A program made the translations under genes and the position numbers. A stretch of 64,000 nucleotides of DNA, taken from positions 62,001 to 126,000 of the forward strand of contig JAGQWX010000003.1 in assembly GCA_020436935.1 (NCBI GenBank), read 5' to 3'. Origin of the DNA: Saprospiraceae bacterium (GTDB lineage Bacteria; Bacteroidota; Bacteroidia; Chitinophagales; Saprospiraceae). Numbering within the stretch: position 1 is the first letter of the stretch; each line of letters starts with the position of its first letter. Positions 52,692-60,017 of the stretch are shown piece after piece. The notes beneath the pieces are model-generated. The model searched no databases. It was not told the DNA's origin and worked only from the letters and a program-made list of their open reading frames with translations.

Positions 52692-53738
52692 ATGAAAAGC
52701 ATATATAATTTCTTCTTGGCTGGTCTCGTATTTGCGGCATTATCATGCAGCAATGACCCGGTCGGACCGACACTGGTCAATGACAACATTGCAGCTCCGA
52801 TCATTACTGCCCCCGCGGCCAATACGGCAATCACGTTGACAGAAGCCACATTGAATGGAGATTTTCCAAAATTTACCTGGAGTGGTGCAGATTATGGCTT
52901 TCCAGCGGGTGTCCAGTATACATTGGAAGCCGATCTGGCAGCTTCAGATTTTGCAGATCCGGTTGCGCTTGGCAATACCAGAACCAATGAATTTGGGGTG
53001 CTCAATTCCAAAATCAATTCTATCCTTTTGATCAAAAATGTGCCGGACAAGGTGTTGACAGATGTCGCCTTCAGATTGGTAGCAAAAATTTCTGATGAAG
53101 TCCCATTGGTTTATTCTGATCCTTTGGTTTTGAAAATTGCTCCTGTTAAAGTAAAGGTAGATTATCCAAAATTACAGGTGCCAGGAAGTTATCAGGGCTG
53201 GAATCCCGGAGATCCAAAAACAGTTATTTTCTCTACGAAAAATGACGGTAAATTTGAGGGCTATGCCTACTTCGGTGACCCAAATACAGAATTCAAATAC
53301 ACCAACGGACCATCTTGGGATGAAAACTATGGAGACACCGGAGCAGATGGCACATTGGATAGAAACGGAGATAACCTGAGAGCGGTAGAACCTGGAATGT
53401 ACAAACTCAACGTCAACATCAATACATTGGCCCATACTTATGTACCTGCAAACTGGGGCATCATCGGTAGTGGAACTCCAACCGGCTGGGACAGTGACAC
53501 AGACATGGTGTACGACCCGGTTTCCGGAACATTGAAAGTTACATTGGCTTTGAGTGAAGGCGGTGAAATCAAATTCAGAGCCAACGATGCCTGGGATCTC
53601 AATTTTGGTGATGATAACACAAATGGTTCACTCGAATATGGCGGTGCCAACATACCGGTACCTGCTGGCGGCGGAACATTTGAGATCGAATTGATTTTGA
53701 ATACCGGTGACTACACGTATAAGCTGACTAAAAAATAA
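52692..53738 (+). CDS. susE: SusE/SusF-like outer-membrane glycan-binding lipoprotein
   Basis: A 348-residue lipoprotein (lipobox GLVFAALSCSNDPVG). Residues about 25-155 form the SusE N-terminal Ig-like domain (FPKFTWSGADYGFPAGVQYT ... VAFRLVAKI). Residues about 163-348 are two starch-binding-type modules: VPGSYQGWNPGDPKTVIF ... WDENYGDTGADGTLDRNGDN and WGIIGSGTPTGWDSDTDMVY ... LNTGDYTYKLTKK. In the starch system SusE holds maltooligosaccharides at the cell surface. It is the last gene of the operon, 20 bases after susD, followed by a strong terminator. The alpha-glucan guess rests on family; no glycoside hydrolase is adjacent. Confidence 0.92.
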   Translation: MKSIYNFFLAGLVFAALSCSNDPVGPTLVNDNIAAPIITAPAANTAITLTEATLNGDFPKFTWSGADYGFPAGVQYTLEADLAASDFADPVALGNTRTNEFGVLNSKINSILLIKNVPDKVLTDVAFRLVAKISDEVPLVYSDPLVLKIAPVKVKVDYPKLQVPGSYQGWNPGDPKTVIFSTKNDGKFEGYAYFGDPNTEFKYTNGPSWDENYGDTGADGTLDRNGDNLRAVEPGMYKLNVNINTLAHTYVPANWGIIGSGTPTGWDSDTDMVYDPVSGTLKVTLALSEGGEIKFRANDAWDLNFGDDNTNGSLEYGGANIPVPAGGGTFEIELILNTGDYTYKLTKK

Positions 53739-53810
53739 ATGAATTAAGGAAAATTCAGATTATGCTTTCAGCTTATCTGAATTACAGCTTTTATAAATTT
53801 ATTGAATGGA

Positions 53811-53847
53811 CTGGTTTTACCCGAAAGAGTAAAACCAGTTTTTTTTT
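53811..53847 (+). terminator. Rho-independent terminator of the susCDE operon
   Basis: CTGGTTTTAC (53811-53820) pairs perfectly with GTAAAACCAG (53829-53838) across an eight-base loop, followed by nine T residues. A weaker ATTCAGAT/ATCTGAAT hairpin lies just upstream (53753-53782). Confidence 0.92.
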
Positions 53848-53925
53848 ATAAAGCTCATCATTTTTATGTTGGAGAGAAGAGGAAAAGAAAGGTAAACTTT
53901 TGTGAAGGCTGTTGATATTTGAAGC

Positions 53926-53964
53926 AAAAAAAAAAAAGCACATGACCCTAAGTCGTGTGCTTTT
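53926..53964 (-). terminator. Terminator of the usp gene, possibly bidirectional
   Basis: AAAAGCACATGAC (53934-53946) pairs with GTCGTGTGCTTTT (53952-53964) with one wobble. On the minus strand it is followed by a 12-base T run; on the plus strand by TTTTCTTT. It separates the convergent sus and usp transcripts. Confidence 0.85.
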
Positions 53965-53988
53965 CTTTATGCAATATTTATTTACTTA

Positions 53989-55020
53989 TCAATGAAGGAC
54001 CAAAACTGGAATATGTGACAGCATAGCAAGATTTTTTGAGAAACTGCTATGGAACAAGCTTTCCCAAAAACTGTGTTTTTTCTTCCAAACTACCACCAAA
54101 TCTGGTTGATGATCATCAATGTATGTTGATAAAGTGTGTTCAGCATCTTCTCCATTCAATATTGTCAGGTCTTTGTCTTTGCCTGGATCTACATCATTTT
54201 TTACACTTATGAACTCTATTTGCAGACCTTCAGAACCAAATAACTTCTGTATACCTTCCCTAATATAAGGAATGTCATCGACAGATTGAGCAGCGGCAAT
54301 AATGGTCTTGGTTTGTTTGTAACCTGAATCTCTTGGGATCACCAACACAGGACATTTGGCATTTTCGATAACTGACCTGGATACAGATCCAAGAAAATCC
54401 TTGATTTTACTTTGTCCCGTTGTTCCAACAACCACCAACTCAGTGTGTGGATCTTCGGTTGTTCTGGTAATTTGATCTGCCGGGTAACCCAACAAAACTT
54501 CACCATCTACCAGCGCACCACCCATAAGGTCTGAGCCCCAATCCTTGTCATATTTTTCGATAAACTGATTGAGTTGCTCTCGGGCAACATCGGATTGTCC
54601 AGGGTCATAATACACTTGTCCGGTGATGTCGCTTACAACAGGGGTGAAGACGTGAACAAGTTTTACCATCAAGCCAAGGTCTGATGCAAGTCTATGTCCG
54701 AAAAAGAATGCATTTGCAGAAGTTTCCGAAAAATCTATAGGAATGAGTATTTGTGTCATGGCTCCATAATTTGATTTCTTAAGTATACTTTTAACGGCAT
54801 CCCTCAAGGATTTGTTGAATGAGCCGTTGGACTTTAACGTTATTACTTCATCCTTATATTTAATGGCTGGAACAGAACTGATTTTATTCTCAAGGAAATC
54901 AGACACCTTGGTGGATTCCACTACATGAATGTCAAGACCTGCCTTTTCGACATACTTTCTGATTGTACTTGACACGTACTGATGACCGGAAGTACCGGTT
55001 CCGAATACTGTTACATCCAT
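53989..55020 (-). CDS. Tandem universal stress protein fused to a cysteine-less thioredoxin-like domain
   Basis: A 343-residue cytoplasmic protein. Residues 1-~78 look like the small Thioredoxin_3 fold: MDVTVFGTGTSGHQYVSST in place of the usual GTGC-x2-C, and KISSVPAIKYKDEVITLKSN with the cis-proline. Both active-site cysteines are gone. A complete UspA domain (about 85-235) follows, starting TQILIPIDFSETSANAFFFG and ending with the ATP-type motif VVVGTTGQSKIKDFLGSVSR then CPVLVIPRDSG. A second, more diverged Usp domain ends IPVLVLH. The ATG at 55020 is preferred to an upstream GTG. It is second after the CBS gene, next to the oxygen-sensing operon, fitting a stress or low-oxygen role. Confidence 0.85.
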   Translation of the reverse strand: MDVTVFGTGTSGHQYVSSTIRKYVEKAGLDIHVVESTKVSDFLENKISSVPAIKYKDEVITLKSNGSFNKSLRDAVKSILKKSNYGAMTQILIPIDFSETSANAFFFGHRLASDLGLMVKLVHVFTPVVSDITGQVYYDPGQSDVAREQLNQFIEKYDKDWGSDLMGGALVDGEVLLGYPADQITRTTEDPHTELVVVGTTGQSKIKDFLGSVSRSVIENAKCPVLVIPRDSGYKQTKTIIAAAQSVDDIPYIREGIQKLFGSEGLQIEFISVKNDVDPGKDKDLTILNGEDAEHTLSTYIDDHQPDLVVVWKKKHSFWESLFHSSFSKNLAMLSHIPVLVLH

Positions 55021-55066
55021 CTCTTCATCCTCTTTGTACACTGCTTTATTAAGTCAGGTGTGTGAA

Positions 55067-55510
55067 TTAATATTTATATTCAGAAATTGCGTTGCCTTCT
55101 ATTGCCAGGTTTTTTAGGATGTCATAGGTAGTCAAAATGCCTACCAGCTTTCCATCGTCGATAATAGGAATGGCATGGAAGATGTTTTCTTTGAAAATCT
55201 CCAGGGCTACATTGATCCTGTCATTGGATTCAAGCTTAGCTAATTTTCTGGTCATGATTTGACATACTTCATAATTGTTCAGTCTGATCTCCTCCAACTG
55301 GTCCAGATCTTTGTCGTCACCAAAACCTCTTTTGAAAAAGAGCAGGTCGGATTTACTCAACATTCCGACTAATACCTCATCTTCTACAATAGGTATGTGG
55401 TGCAACCTGTGGCTTTTGAACAAATTGTCAGCTTTGGCGATGCTGTCATCGGGCTTTAATGTGATTAAATCCTTTGACATAATGCTTGAAATTGGGTCTG
55501 CTAGATTCAT
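55067..55510 (-). CDS. Paired CBS-domain protein
   Basis: A 147-residue protein made only of a Bateman pair. The first CBS motif runs DPISSIMSKDLITLKPDDSI to HHIPIVEDEVLVGMLSKSDL, the second CQIMTRKLAKLESNDRINVA to HAIPIIDDGKLVGILTTYDI. Such pairs bind adenosine nucleotides and sense energy charge. It precedes the Usp gene by about 45 bases and the two are probably cotranscribed, divergently from the FixL-like operon. A GACAAA/TTTGTC inverted repeat (55529-55545) sits just ahead of its start. Confidence 0.92.
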   Translation of the reverse strand: MNLADPISSIMSKDLITLKPDDSIAKADNLFKSHRLHHIPIVEDEVLVGMLSKSDLLFFKRGFGDDKDLDQLEEIRLNNYEVCQIMTRKLAKLESNDRINVALEIFKENIFHAIPIIDDGKLVGILTTYDILKNLAIEGNAISEYKY

Positions 55511-55626
55511 TTTTTTTGTTTTAACTTCGACAAACTATATTTGTCAATGATTGAATAGGCAATTTTTTATTTTATCAAAGATGCAATGGCTTGCTAATTT
55601 GTAAAGTGACGGCTATCAACTTTTTT

Positions 55627-55642
55627 GGTGATTTAAATCACC
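55627..55642. promoter_or_regulatory. Perfect Crp/FNR-type palindromic operator
   Basis: GGTGATTTAAATCACC is a perfect 16-base palindrome. It contains GTGA-N6-TCAC (Crp core) and TGAT-N4-ATCA (FNR core). It lies between the divergent CBS-usp and kinase-regulator operons. A TACTTTTG box at 55664-55671 would put the kinase transcript start near 55678, making the operator centre about -43, close to the class II position. Confidence 0.75.
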
Positions 55643-55663
55643 TACCTTGTACTTTGCACATTA

Positions 55664-55671
55664 TACTTTTG
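55664..55671 (+). promoter_or_regulatory. Probable -7 box of the FixL-like kinase operon
   Basis: TACTTTTG matches TAnnTTTG, about 33 bases before the ATG at 55704. No good -33 TTTG is seen at the right distance, as expected for an activator-dependent promoter using the nearby palindrome. Confidence 0.45.
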
Positions 55672-55703
55672 AACAAAAAAGCATTCATATACACCAGGTT
55701 TTT

Positions 55704-56981
55704 ATGAACGAAAATTATCTTGACTTAGCAAAACAGCTTCAGAGTATCATTGATACTGCTATAGATGGCATTATTACCATTGATTCCAGGGGGACAATAG
55801 AAAGTATCAACCAGTCTGCAGCTAAGATTTTCGGCTACAGTCGGGAAGAGTTGATAGGCAAAAATGTCAGAGTTTTGATGACCTACAGGGATAAGGAAAA
55901 GCACGACGGATACATTTCAAATTATCTTGAAACTAAAGTCCCCAAGATCATCGGAATAGGACGTGAGGTCTTTGGCTTACAAAGCAGTGGGAAAGAATTT
56001 CCAATGAGACTTGCGGTAAGCGAAGTAGTCCTCGTAGATCGAATCATTTTCACTGGGATCATCCATGACCTGACCGATATGCACGAGGCGAGAGAAGAGA
56101 TTCTATCCCTCAATAAAAGTCTGGAAAAGAAGGTGAATGAACGGACCTACCAGCTTGAAGAAGTGGTGAATCATCTCCTCAAAATCAATAAAGAGTACGA
56201 GAATGAAATTTTGGAGCGAAAAGAAGCTGAACGCAGATTGATCGAGCAGGAAGGACAATTGAAGGTCGCTTTGGCAAAAGAGAAAGAGTTGGGAGAATTA
56301 AAGTCGCGATTTGTTTCTATGGCTTCCCACGAATTCAGAACACCGCTGGCCACTGTACTTTCATCAGTTTCCCTGATTCAGAAATATGAACGAGAAGATC
56401 AGCAAGTCAACAGACTCAAACACATTGACAGGATCAAATCCGCTGTTGCAAACCTCACGGGAATACTCAATGACTTCCTCTCACTCAGTAAATTGGAAGA
56501 AGGAAAGACCGGTGTGACTTTATCTGAAATACATGTCATCGACCTTCTCGAAGAGGTGATTGATGAGACAAGAGGGCTGCTCAAACCCGATCAGAAAATC
56601 ATCATCAGCTGCAGCGACAACGATAAAAAAAGCTGCATTTTTCAATCAGACAGGAATATGCTAAAAAACATATTCTTCAATCTGATTTCGAATGGGATCA
56701 AATACAGTGAAAGAGATGTCCTGGTGCAGATTGAGTGCATGGACGAATTACTGACATTAAAATTTGAAGATCAGGGCATTGGTATTCCTGAAGCCGATCA
56801 GAAATATTTGTTTGAAAGGTTTTTTAGGGCTGGCAATGTATCTAATATTCAGGGTACCGGACTTGGTCTGCACATTGTCAAACAATATGTAGGTCTCCTG
56901 GGAGGCAACATTGGGTTTGAATCTGTATACCAAAAAGGTACTACGTTTACAATTAAACTACCTATTCAAAAAGAGTTATGA
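55704..56981 (+). CDS. FixL-like soluble PAS histidine kinase, probable haem oxygen sensor
   Basis: A 425-residue kinase without TM helices. The PAS domain (about 8-125) has IIDTAIDGIITIDSRGTIES, then EKHDGYISNYLE, PKIIGIGREVFG and KEFPMRLAVSEV. Compared from memory with Bradyrhizobium FixL, His67 aligns with the haem-ligand His200, Ile82 with Ile215 and Arg87 with the oxygen-contacting Arg220. A coiled coil (about 130-200) follows, then HisKA with phospho-acceptor His209 in FVSMASHEFRTPLATVL, and a HATPase with N, G1 (FEDQGIGIPE) and G2 (GTGLGLHIVKQYVG) boxes. Its TGA overlaps the ATG of the response-regulator gene. The ATG at 55704 excludes the promoter box. Confidence 0.9.
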   Translation: MNENYLDLAKQLQSIIDTAIDGIITIDSRGTIESINQSAAKIFGYSREELIGKNVRVLMTYRDKEKHDGYISNYLETKVPKIIGIGREVFGLQSSGKEFPMRLAVSEVVLVDRIIFTGIIHDLTDMHEAREEILSLNKSLEKKVNERTYQLEEVVNHLLKINKEYENEILERKEAERRLIEQEGQLKVALAKEKELGELKSRFVSMASHEFRTPLATVLSSVSLIQKYEREDQQVNRLKHIDRIKSAVANLTGILNDFLSLSKLEEGKTGVTLSEIHVIDLLEEVIDETRGLLKPDQKIIISCSDNDKKSCIFQSDRNMLKNIFFNLISNGIKYSERDVLVQIECMDELLTLKFEDQGIGIPEADQKYLFERFFRAGNVSNIQGTGLGLHIVKQYVGLLGGNIGFESVYQKGTTFTIKLPIQKEL

Positions 56982-58021
56982 AAAAGAAAATATTGGTCAT
57001 TGAAGACAATTATGAAGTCCGTGACAATCTAGCCGAGATTCTTGAAATCAGCGGATATGATGTAATTCAGGCTTCCAATGGAGTTGAAGGAGTCAATGCT
57101 ACCATGGAGAATAATCCGGATCTGATCATATGCGACGTGATGATGCCGGAATTGGATGGTTTTGGAGTGCTCAAAATGCTCAACAGCAATCCAAGAAGCA
57201 TGGACATACCATTCATGTTTCTTACAGCAAAGGCTGATAAAGCTGATTTTAGGAAGGGTATGGGTATGGGTGCAGATGACTATCTCACAAAACCTTTTGA
57301 GGATTCCGAATTGCTGGAAGCCATTGAACTAAGGCTCAAAAAAAGCGATAGAATCAAAACCTCCTTCGATGGTACTGACAAAGGATTGATGAAGTTTATT
57401 GATGAAGCCAAGGCTTTCAAGGACCTCAATTCTCTGACTGTAGACCGCGAGATCAGGGAGTATATGAAAAAGGACCCGATTTATCATGCAGGACAATATC
57501 CAAAATGGATGTACTTTGTGGTAGATGGCCATGTGAAAGTTTCAAAAGTCAATGAGTTTGGCAAAGAATTCATCACGAATATTTACAAACAAGGTGACTT
57601 TTTCGGCTTCATTCCACTTTTGTCGGATACGACTTATGACGACTCGTGTCATGCGCTGGATCATTGCAAGCTCAGATTGATACCTGCGGAAGAATTTAAA
57701 AAATTGATATTTACCAATAGAGACGTGTCCGCTGCATTCATCAAAATGTTGGCATCAAAAGTAGGTCAAAGCGAAAATCAGTTGCTCGATTTGGCCTATT
57801 CTTCAGTAAGAAAAAGAGTCGCCAATACATTGTTGTCACTCCATGAAAAAAATGGAAATGTCATCAATATGCTGAGAGAGGATATAGCTTCTGTTGCAGG
57901 CACTGCCAAAGAAACCCTGATCAGGACCTTGTCTGATTTTAAATCAGAAAAACTCATTGACATTGAAGGGTCCAATATTCTGATAAAAAACATTGAGGCG
58001 CTTTCGTCTATGCCGCAATAA
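56978..58021 (+). CDS. Response regulator fusing a receiver to a Crp/FNR output (FixJ-FixK-like)
   Basis: A 347-residue transcription factor. The receiver (1-~125) has VIEDN (Glu9, Asp10), phospho-acceptor Asp53 in LIICDVMMPELDG, Thr in MFLTAKADK and Lys in YLTKPFEDS. Residues about 140-260 are a cyclic-nucleotide-binding-type barrel (HAGQYPKWMYFVVDGHVKVS, YKQGDFFGFIPLLSD), and 265-340 a Crp winged helix with AGTAKETLIRTLSDFKSE. The recognition helix K-E-T-x2-R is closer to Crp (R-E-T-x2-R) than to FNR (E-T-x-S-R). No FNR-type iron-sulfur cysteine cluster is seen, so the signal should come from the kinase. It overlaps the FixL-like gene by four bases. Confidence 0.92.
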   Translation: MKKKILVIEDNYEVRDNLAEILEISGYDVIQASNGVEGVNATMENNPDLIICDVMMPELDGFGVLKMLNSNPRSMDIPFMFLTAKADKADFRKGMGMGADDYLTKPFEDSELLEAIELRLKKSDRIKTSFDGTDKGLMKFIDEAKAFKDLNSLTVDREIREYMKKDPIYHAGQYPKWMYFVVDGHVKVSKVNEFGKEFITNIYKQGDFFGFIPLLSDTTYDDSCHALDHCKLRLIPAEEFKKLIFTNRDVSAAFIKMLASKVGQSENQLLDLAYSSVRKRVANTLLSLHEKNGNVINMLREDIASVAGTAKETLIRTLSDFKSEKLIDIEGSNILIKNIEALSSMPQ

Positions 58022-58051
58022 ACAAAAGGGAATCAGTTGTCAACAGATATC

Positions 58052-58092
58052 ATAAATTAAAAAGGAGGGTTTTGCCCTCCTTTTTAATTTAT
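58052..58092. terminator. Bidirectional terminator between the regulator and hemN
   Basis: An 18-base perfect stem: 58052-58069 against 58075-58092, with GGAGGG/CCCTCC next to a five-base loop and A/T-rich outer arms. Read either way it ends in T residues, serving both convergent genes. Confidence 0.93.
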
Positions 58093-58114
58093 AGCACTTA
58101 TGATTATTTGCCTT

Positions 58115-59467
58115 TTAAGTCGCAGTTGAATATTTTTTCTCACTGGGTGAGGATATGAATTCGGGATCGATGGCTGCGCAAACATTTCGAATAAAGTCTT
58201 TTCCTTTTTCCTTAATCATCAGCCTTTTGCCCTCCCATTTGATGAGGCCGTCTGATCTGAGCTCATCAAGAACGTCAGATTTTAAGGAGAGATGGACTTG
58301 CTCTTCCTCACTGTTTTCAAAACTTGTCTGATAAGTGCACATCAGATTGAGGATGTGATTTTTGGTCTTTACCTGAGCATCAGTCATTCTATGAAACTTG
58401 TTGGCCGCTGATCCCGATTCTTCCATTAGTTGAAAGTAAGTCTCTATGCTTTTTTCGTTTTGGGCATACATTTGGGGTGTTTCACTGATCGAAGAAGCCC
58501 CCAAACCCAAAAGCACATCGGTCTTTTGATCAGTATAACCCATAAAGTTGCGGTGCATTTTACCGGAAATGAAGTTTTCAAAGAGGCTGTCTGAACTTAG
58601 GGCAAAGTGATCCATGCCAATCAGTTGATATCCCATTTTTGCCAGACGTTCATAACCTTCCTGCTTCAGATGGTATTTTTCTACTCCACCAGGAACATCT
58701 TCATCAGAAAAGGCACGCTGACCAGCGCTCTTCCATGGAACATGGGCATAGCCATAAAATGCTATCCTGTCGGGCATCATTTCCCTTACAAAATCCATGG
58801 TAATGTTTATATCGTCCAAAGTTTGAAAAGGAAGGCCATATATCAGGTCGTAATTGACAGAAGTGTATCCGATGGATCTGGCCCATGAGGTGACTTGCTC
58901 AATCTCAGCCTTGGTTTGAAAACGGTTGATGGCCTTCATGATGACAGGAGACAAGTCCTGAACACCAATACTTATTCTTCTAAATCCAAAAGCGTACAGG
59001 CTCAGTAAGTGTTCTTTAGTGGTTGAATTGGGGTGGGCTTCAAAGCTTAAGGCTGCATCATCTGTTAGTTTTCCTTTGGAGAATATACTATGTAGCAAAA
59101 ACTCCAAATTCTGAGGGGAGAAAAAAGTAGGGGTACCCCCTCCAAAATGCAATTCCTTGATGGTCAGAAAATCTTTTCCCGAAAGGGCAACATAATTTTC
59201 CCATTCCTCGATGAGCTTTTGTATGTATGGCTCCTCAACTGCATGATTTTTGGTGATCCTCTTATTACACCCACAATAGGTACACAATTGCTCACAATAA
59301 GGCAAATGAATGTAAAGGCTTATGCCTTCTTCATTATTCCGAAGACATAAGCCAATATGATCTAACCATTCCCTCTTACTTTGTTGGCCCGACCAATTAG
59401 GTACAGGCGGATAGCTTGTATATCGTGGCACAGCCACGTTGTACTTTTCTACCAATTCGTAGTGCAT
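58115..59467 (-). CDS. hemN: Oxygen-independent coproporphyrinogen III oxidase
   Basis: A 450-residue radical-SAM enzyme making protoporphyrinogen without oxygen. YIHLPYCEQLCTYCGCNKRI binds the 4Fe-4S cluster (C-x3-C-x2-C, plus the following Cys typical of true HemN), and LHFGGGTPTFF is the SAM-contact glycine motif. The start VEKYNVAVPRYTSYP and the segment GYAHVPW match genuine HemN rather than the HemW/HutW relatives. It is a classic FNR/FixK target and lies in the low-oxygen cluster here. An imperfect inverted repeat lies 50-83 bases ahead of its start. Confidence 0.96.
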   Translation of the reverse strand: MHYELVEKYNVAVPRYTSYPPVPNWSGQQSKREWLDHIGLCLRNNEEGISLYIHLPYCEQLCTYCGCNKRITKNHAVEEPYIQKLIEEWENYVALSGKDFLTIKELHFGGGTPTFFSPQNLEFLLHSIFSKGKLTDDAALSFEAHPNSTTKEHLLSLYAFGFRRISIGVQDLSPVIMKAINRFQTKAEIEQVTSWARSIGYTSVNYDLIYGLPFQTLDDINITMDFVREMMPDRIAFYGYAHVPWKSAGQRAFSDEDVPGGVEKYHLKQEGYERLAKMGYQLIGMDHFALSSDSLFENFISGKMHRNFMGYTDQKTDVLLGLGASSISETPQMYAQNEKSIETYFQLMEESGSAANKFHRMTDAQVKTKNHILNLMCTYQTSFENSEEEQVHLSLKSDVLDELRSDGLIKWEGKRLMIKEKGKDFIRNVCAAIDPEFISSPSEKKYSTAT

Positions 59468-59900
59468 GTCTCATAACATTTACTGCAAAAGTAAGATCGA
59501 TCCACAGGGGTACCACTGACCAAAATCATTGAACGCTTTGATGGTGGTCATCTGGCTTTAAAACATGGGTTATTCTTGATTTTTGGGGAGGTTTTTTAAA
59601 AGTTTATTTGAAGTTAAGGAGGGTTAAGGAGTGAAATATCTGGGAAATAGCATATGATAATAATGCATATATTAATTAAAATAAATTAAAAGTAAGAAAA
59701 AGTGTCGGACAACTTACCGACAAGTTTCCGACAAGTTCTTTTAAGATATTGATATTCAATTATTAAATAAATATTATTAAAAAATTACACTTAATTAGAT
59801 GGATCAAAACAGCATTAATGATTCCAATCAACCCCGAACATGACCTGTCTCATTAAACGGCGAAAACTCAGCCTATACTTTTGCTCAAAAATAAATGAAT
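59468..59900. other. Divergent regulatory region between hemN and the copper-ATPase unit
   Basis: It contains TGACCAAAATCA (59517-59528) and TGATGGTGGTCA (59539-59550), an imperfect inverted repeat with 10 of 12 pairs matching, near hemN. A GTTAAGGAG doublet follows at about 59614-59632, and three 11-bp repeats lie at 59705. The rest is very AT-rich. No gene other than the small peptide at 59901 was recognised. Confidence 0.45.
59705..59737 (+). repeat. Three tandem 11-bp repeats
   Basis: TCGGACAACTT, ACCGACAAGTT and TCCGACAAGTT follow each other without gaps, one helical turn apart. They lie about 165 bases upstream of the small membrane peptide and ATPase genes and could be a cooperative regulator-binding array. 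Confidence 0.7.
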
Positions 59901-60011
59901 ATGAGCACAAGAAGTTTAAACAGGAAGTATGCACTCATCAATTTTGGTGTGTTGGGATTATTGTTTTTGGCAGCAGTGGTTTCTATTTATATTTCATTTA
60001 CAGCCCTGTAA
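59901..60011 (+). CDS. 36-residue single-span membrane peptide upstream of ccoI
   Basis: ATG at 59901 opens a 36-codon frame: a basic N-terminus (MSTRSLNRKYALINFG) and one strong hydrophobic helix (VLGLLFLAAVVSIYISF), ending TAL before TAA. It stops six bases before the copper-ATPase ATG, so the two would be cotranscribed. The basic-in topology rule puts the N-terminus in the cytoplasm. Size and position suggest a small accessory peptide of the copper or cbb3-oxidase system, comparable in kind with CcoS or CcoQ but without recognisable sequence similarity to either. Confidence 0.6.
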   Translation: MSTRSLNRKYALINFGVLGLLFLAAVVSIYISFTAL

Positions 60012-60017
60012 TTTTTT

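Noticed and set aside
59705-59737. Replication iterons or CRISPR
   Set aside because: Only three 11-bp units, with no replication gene or spacer pattern nearby.
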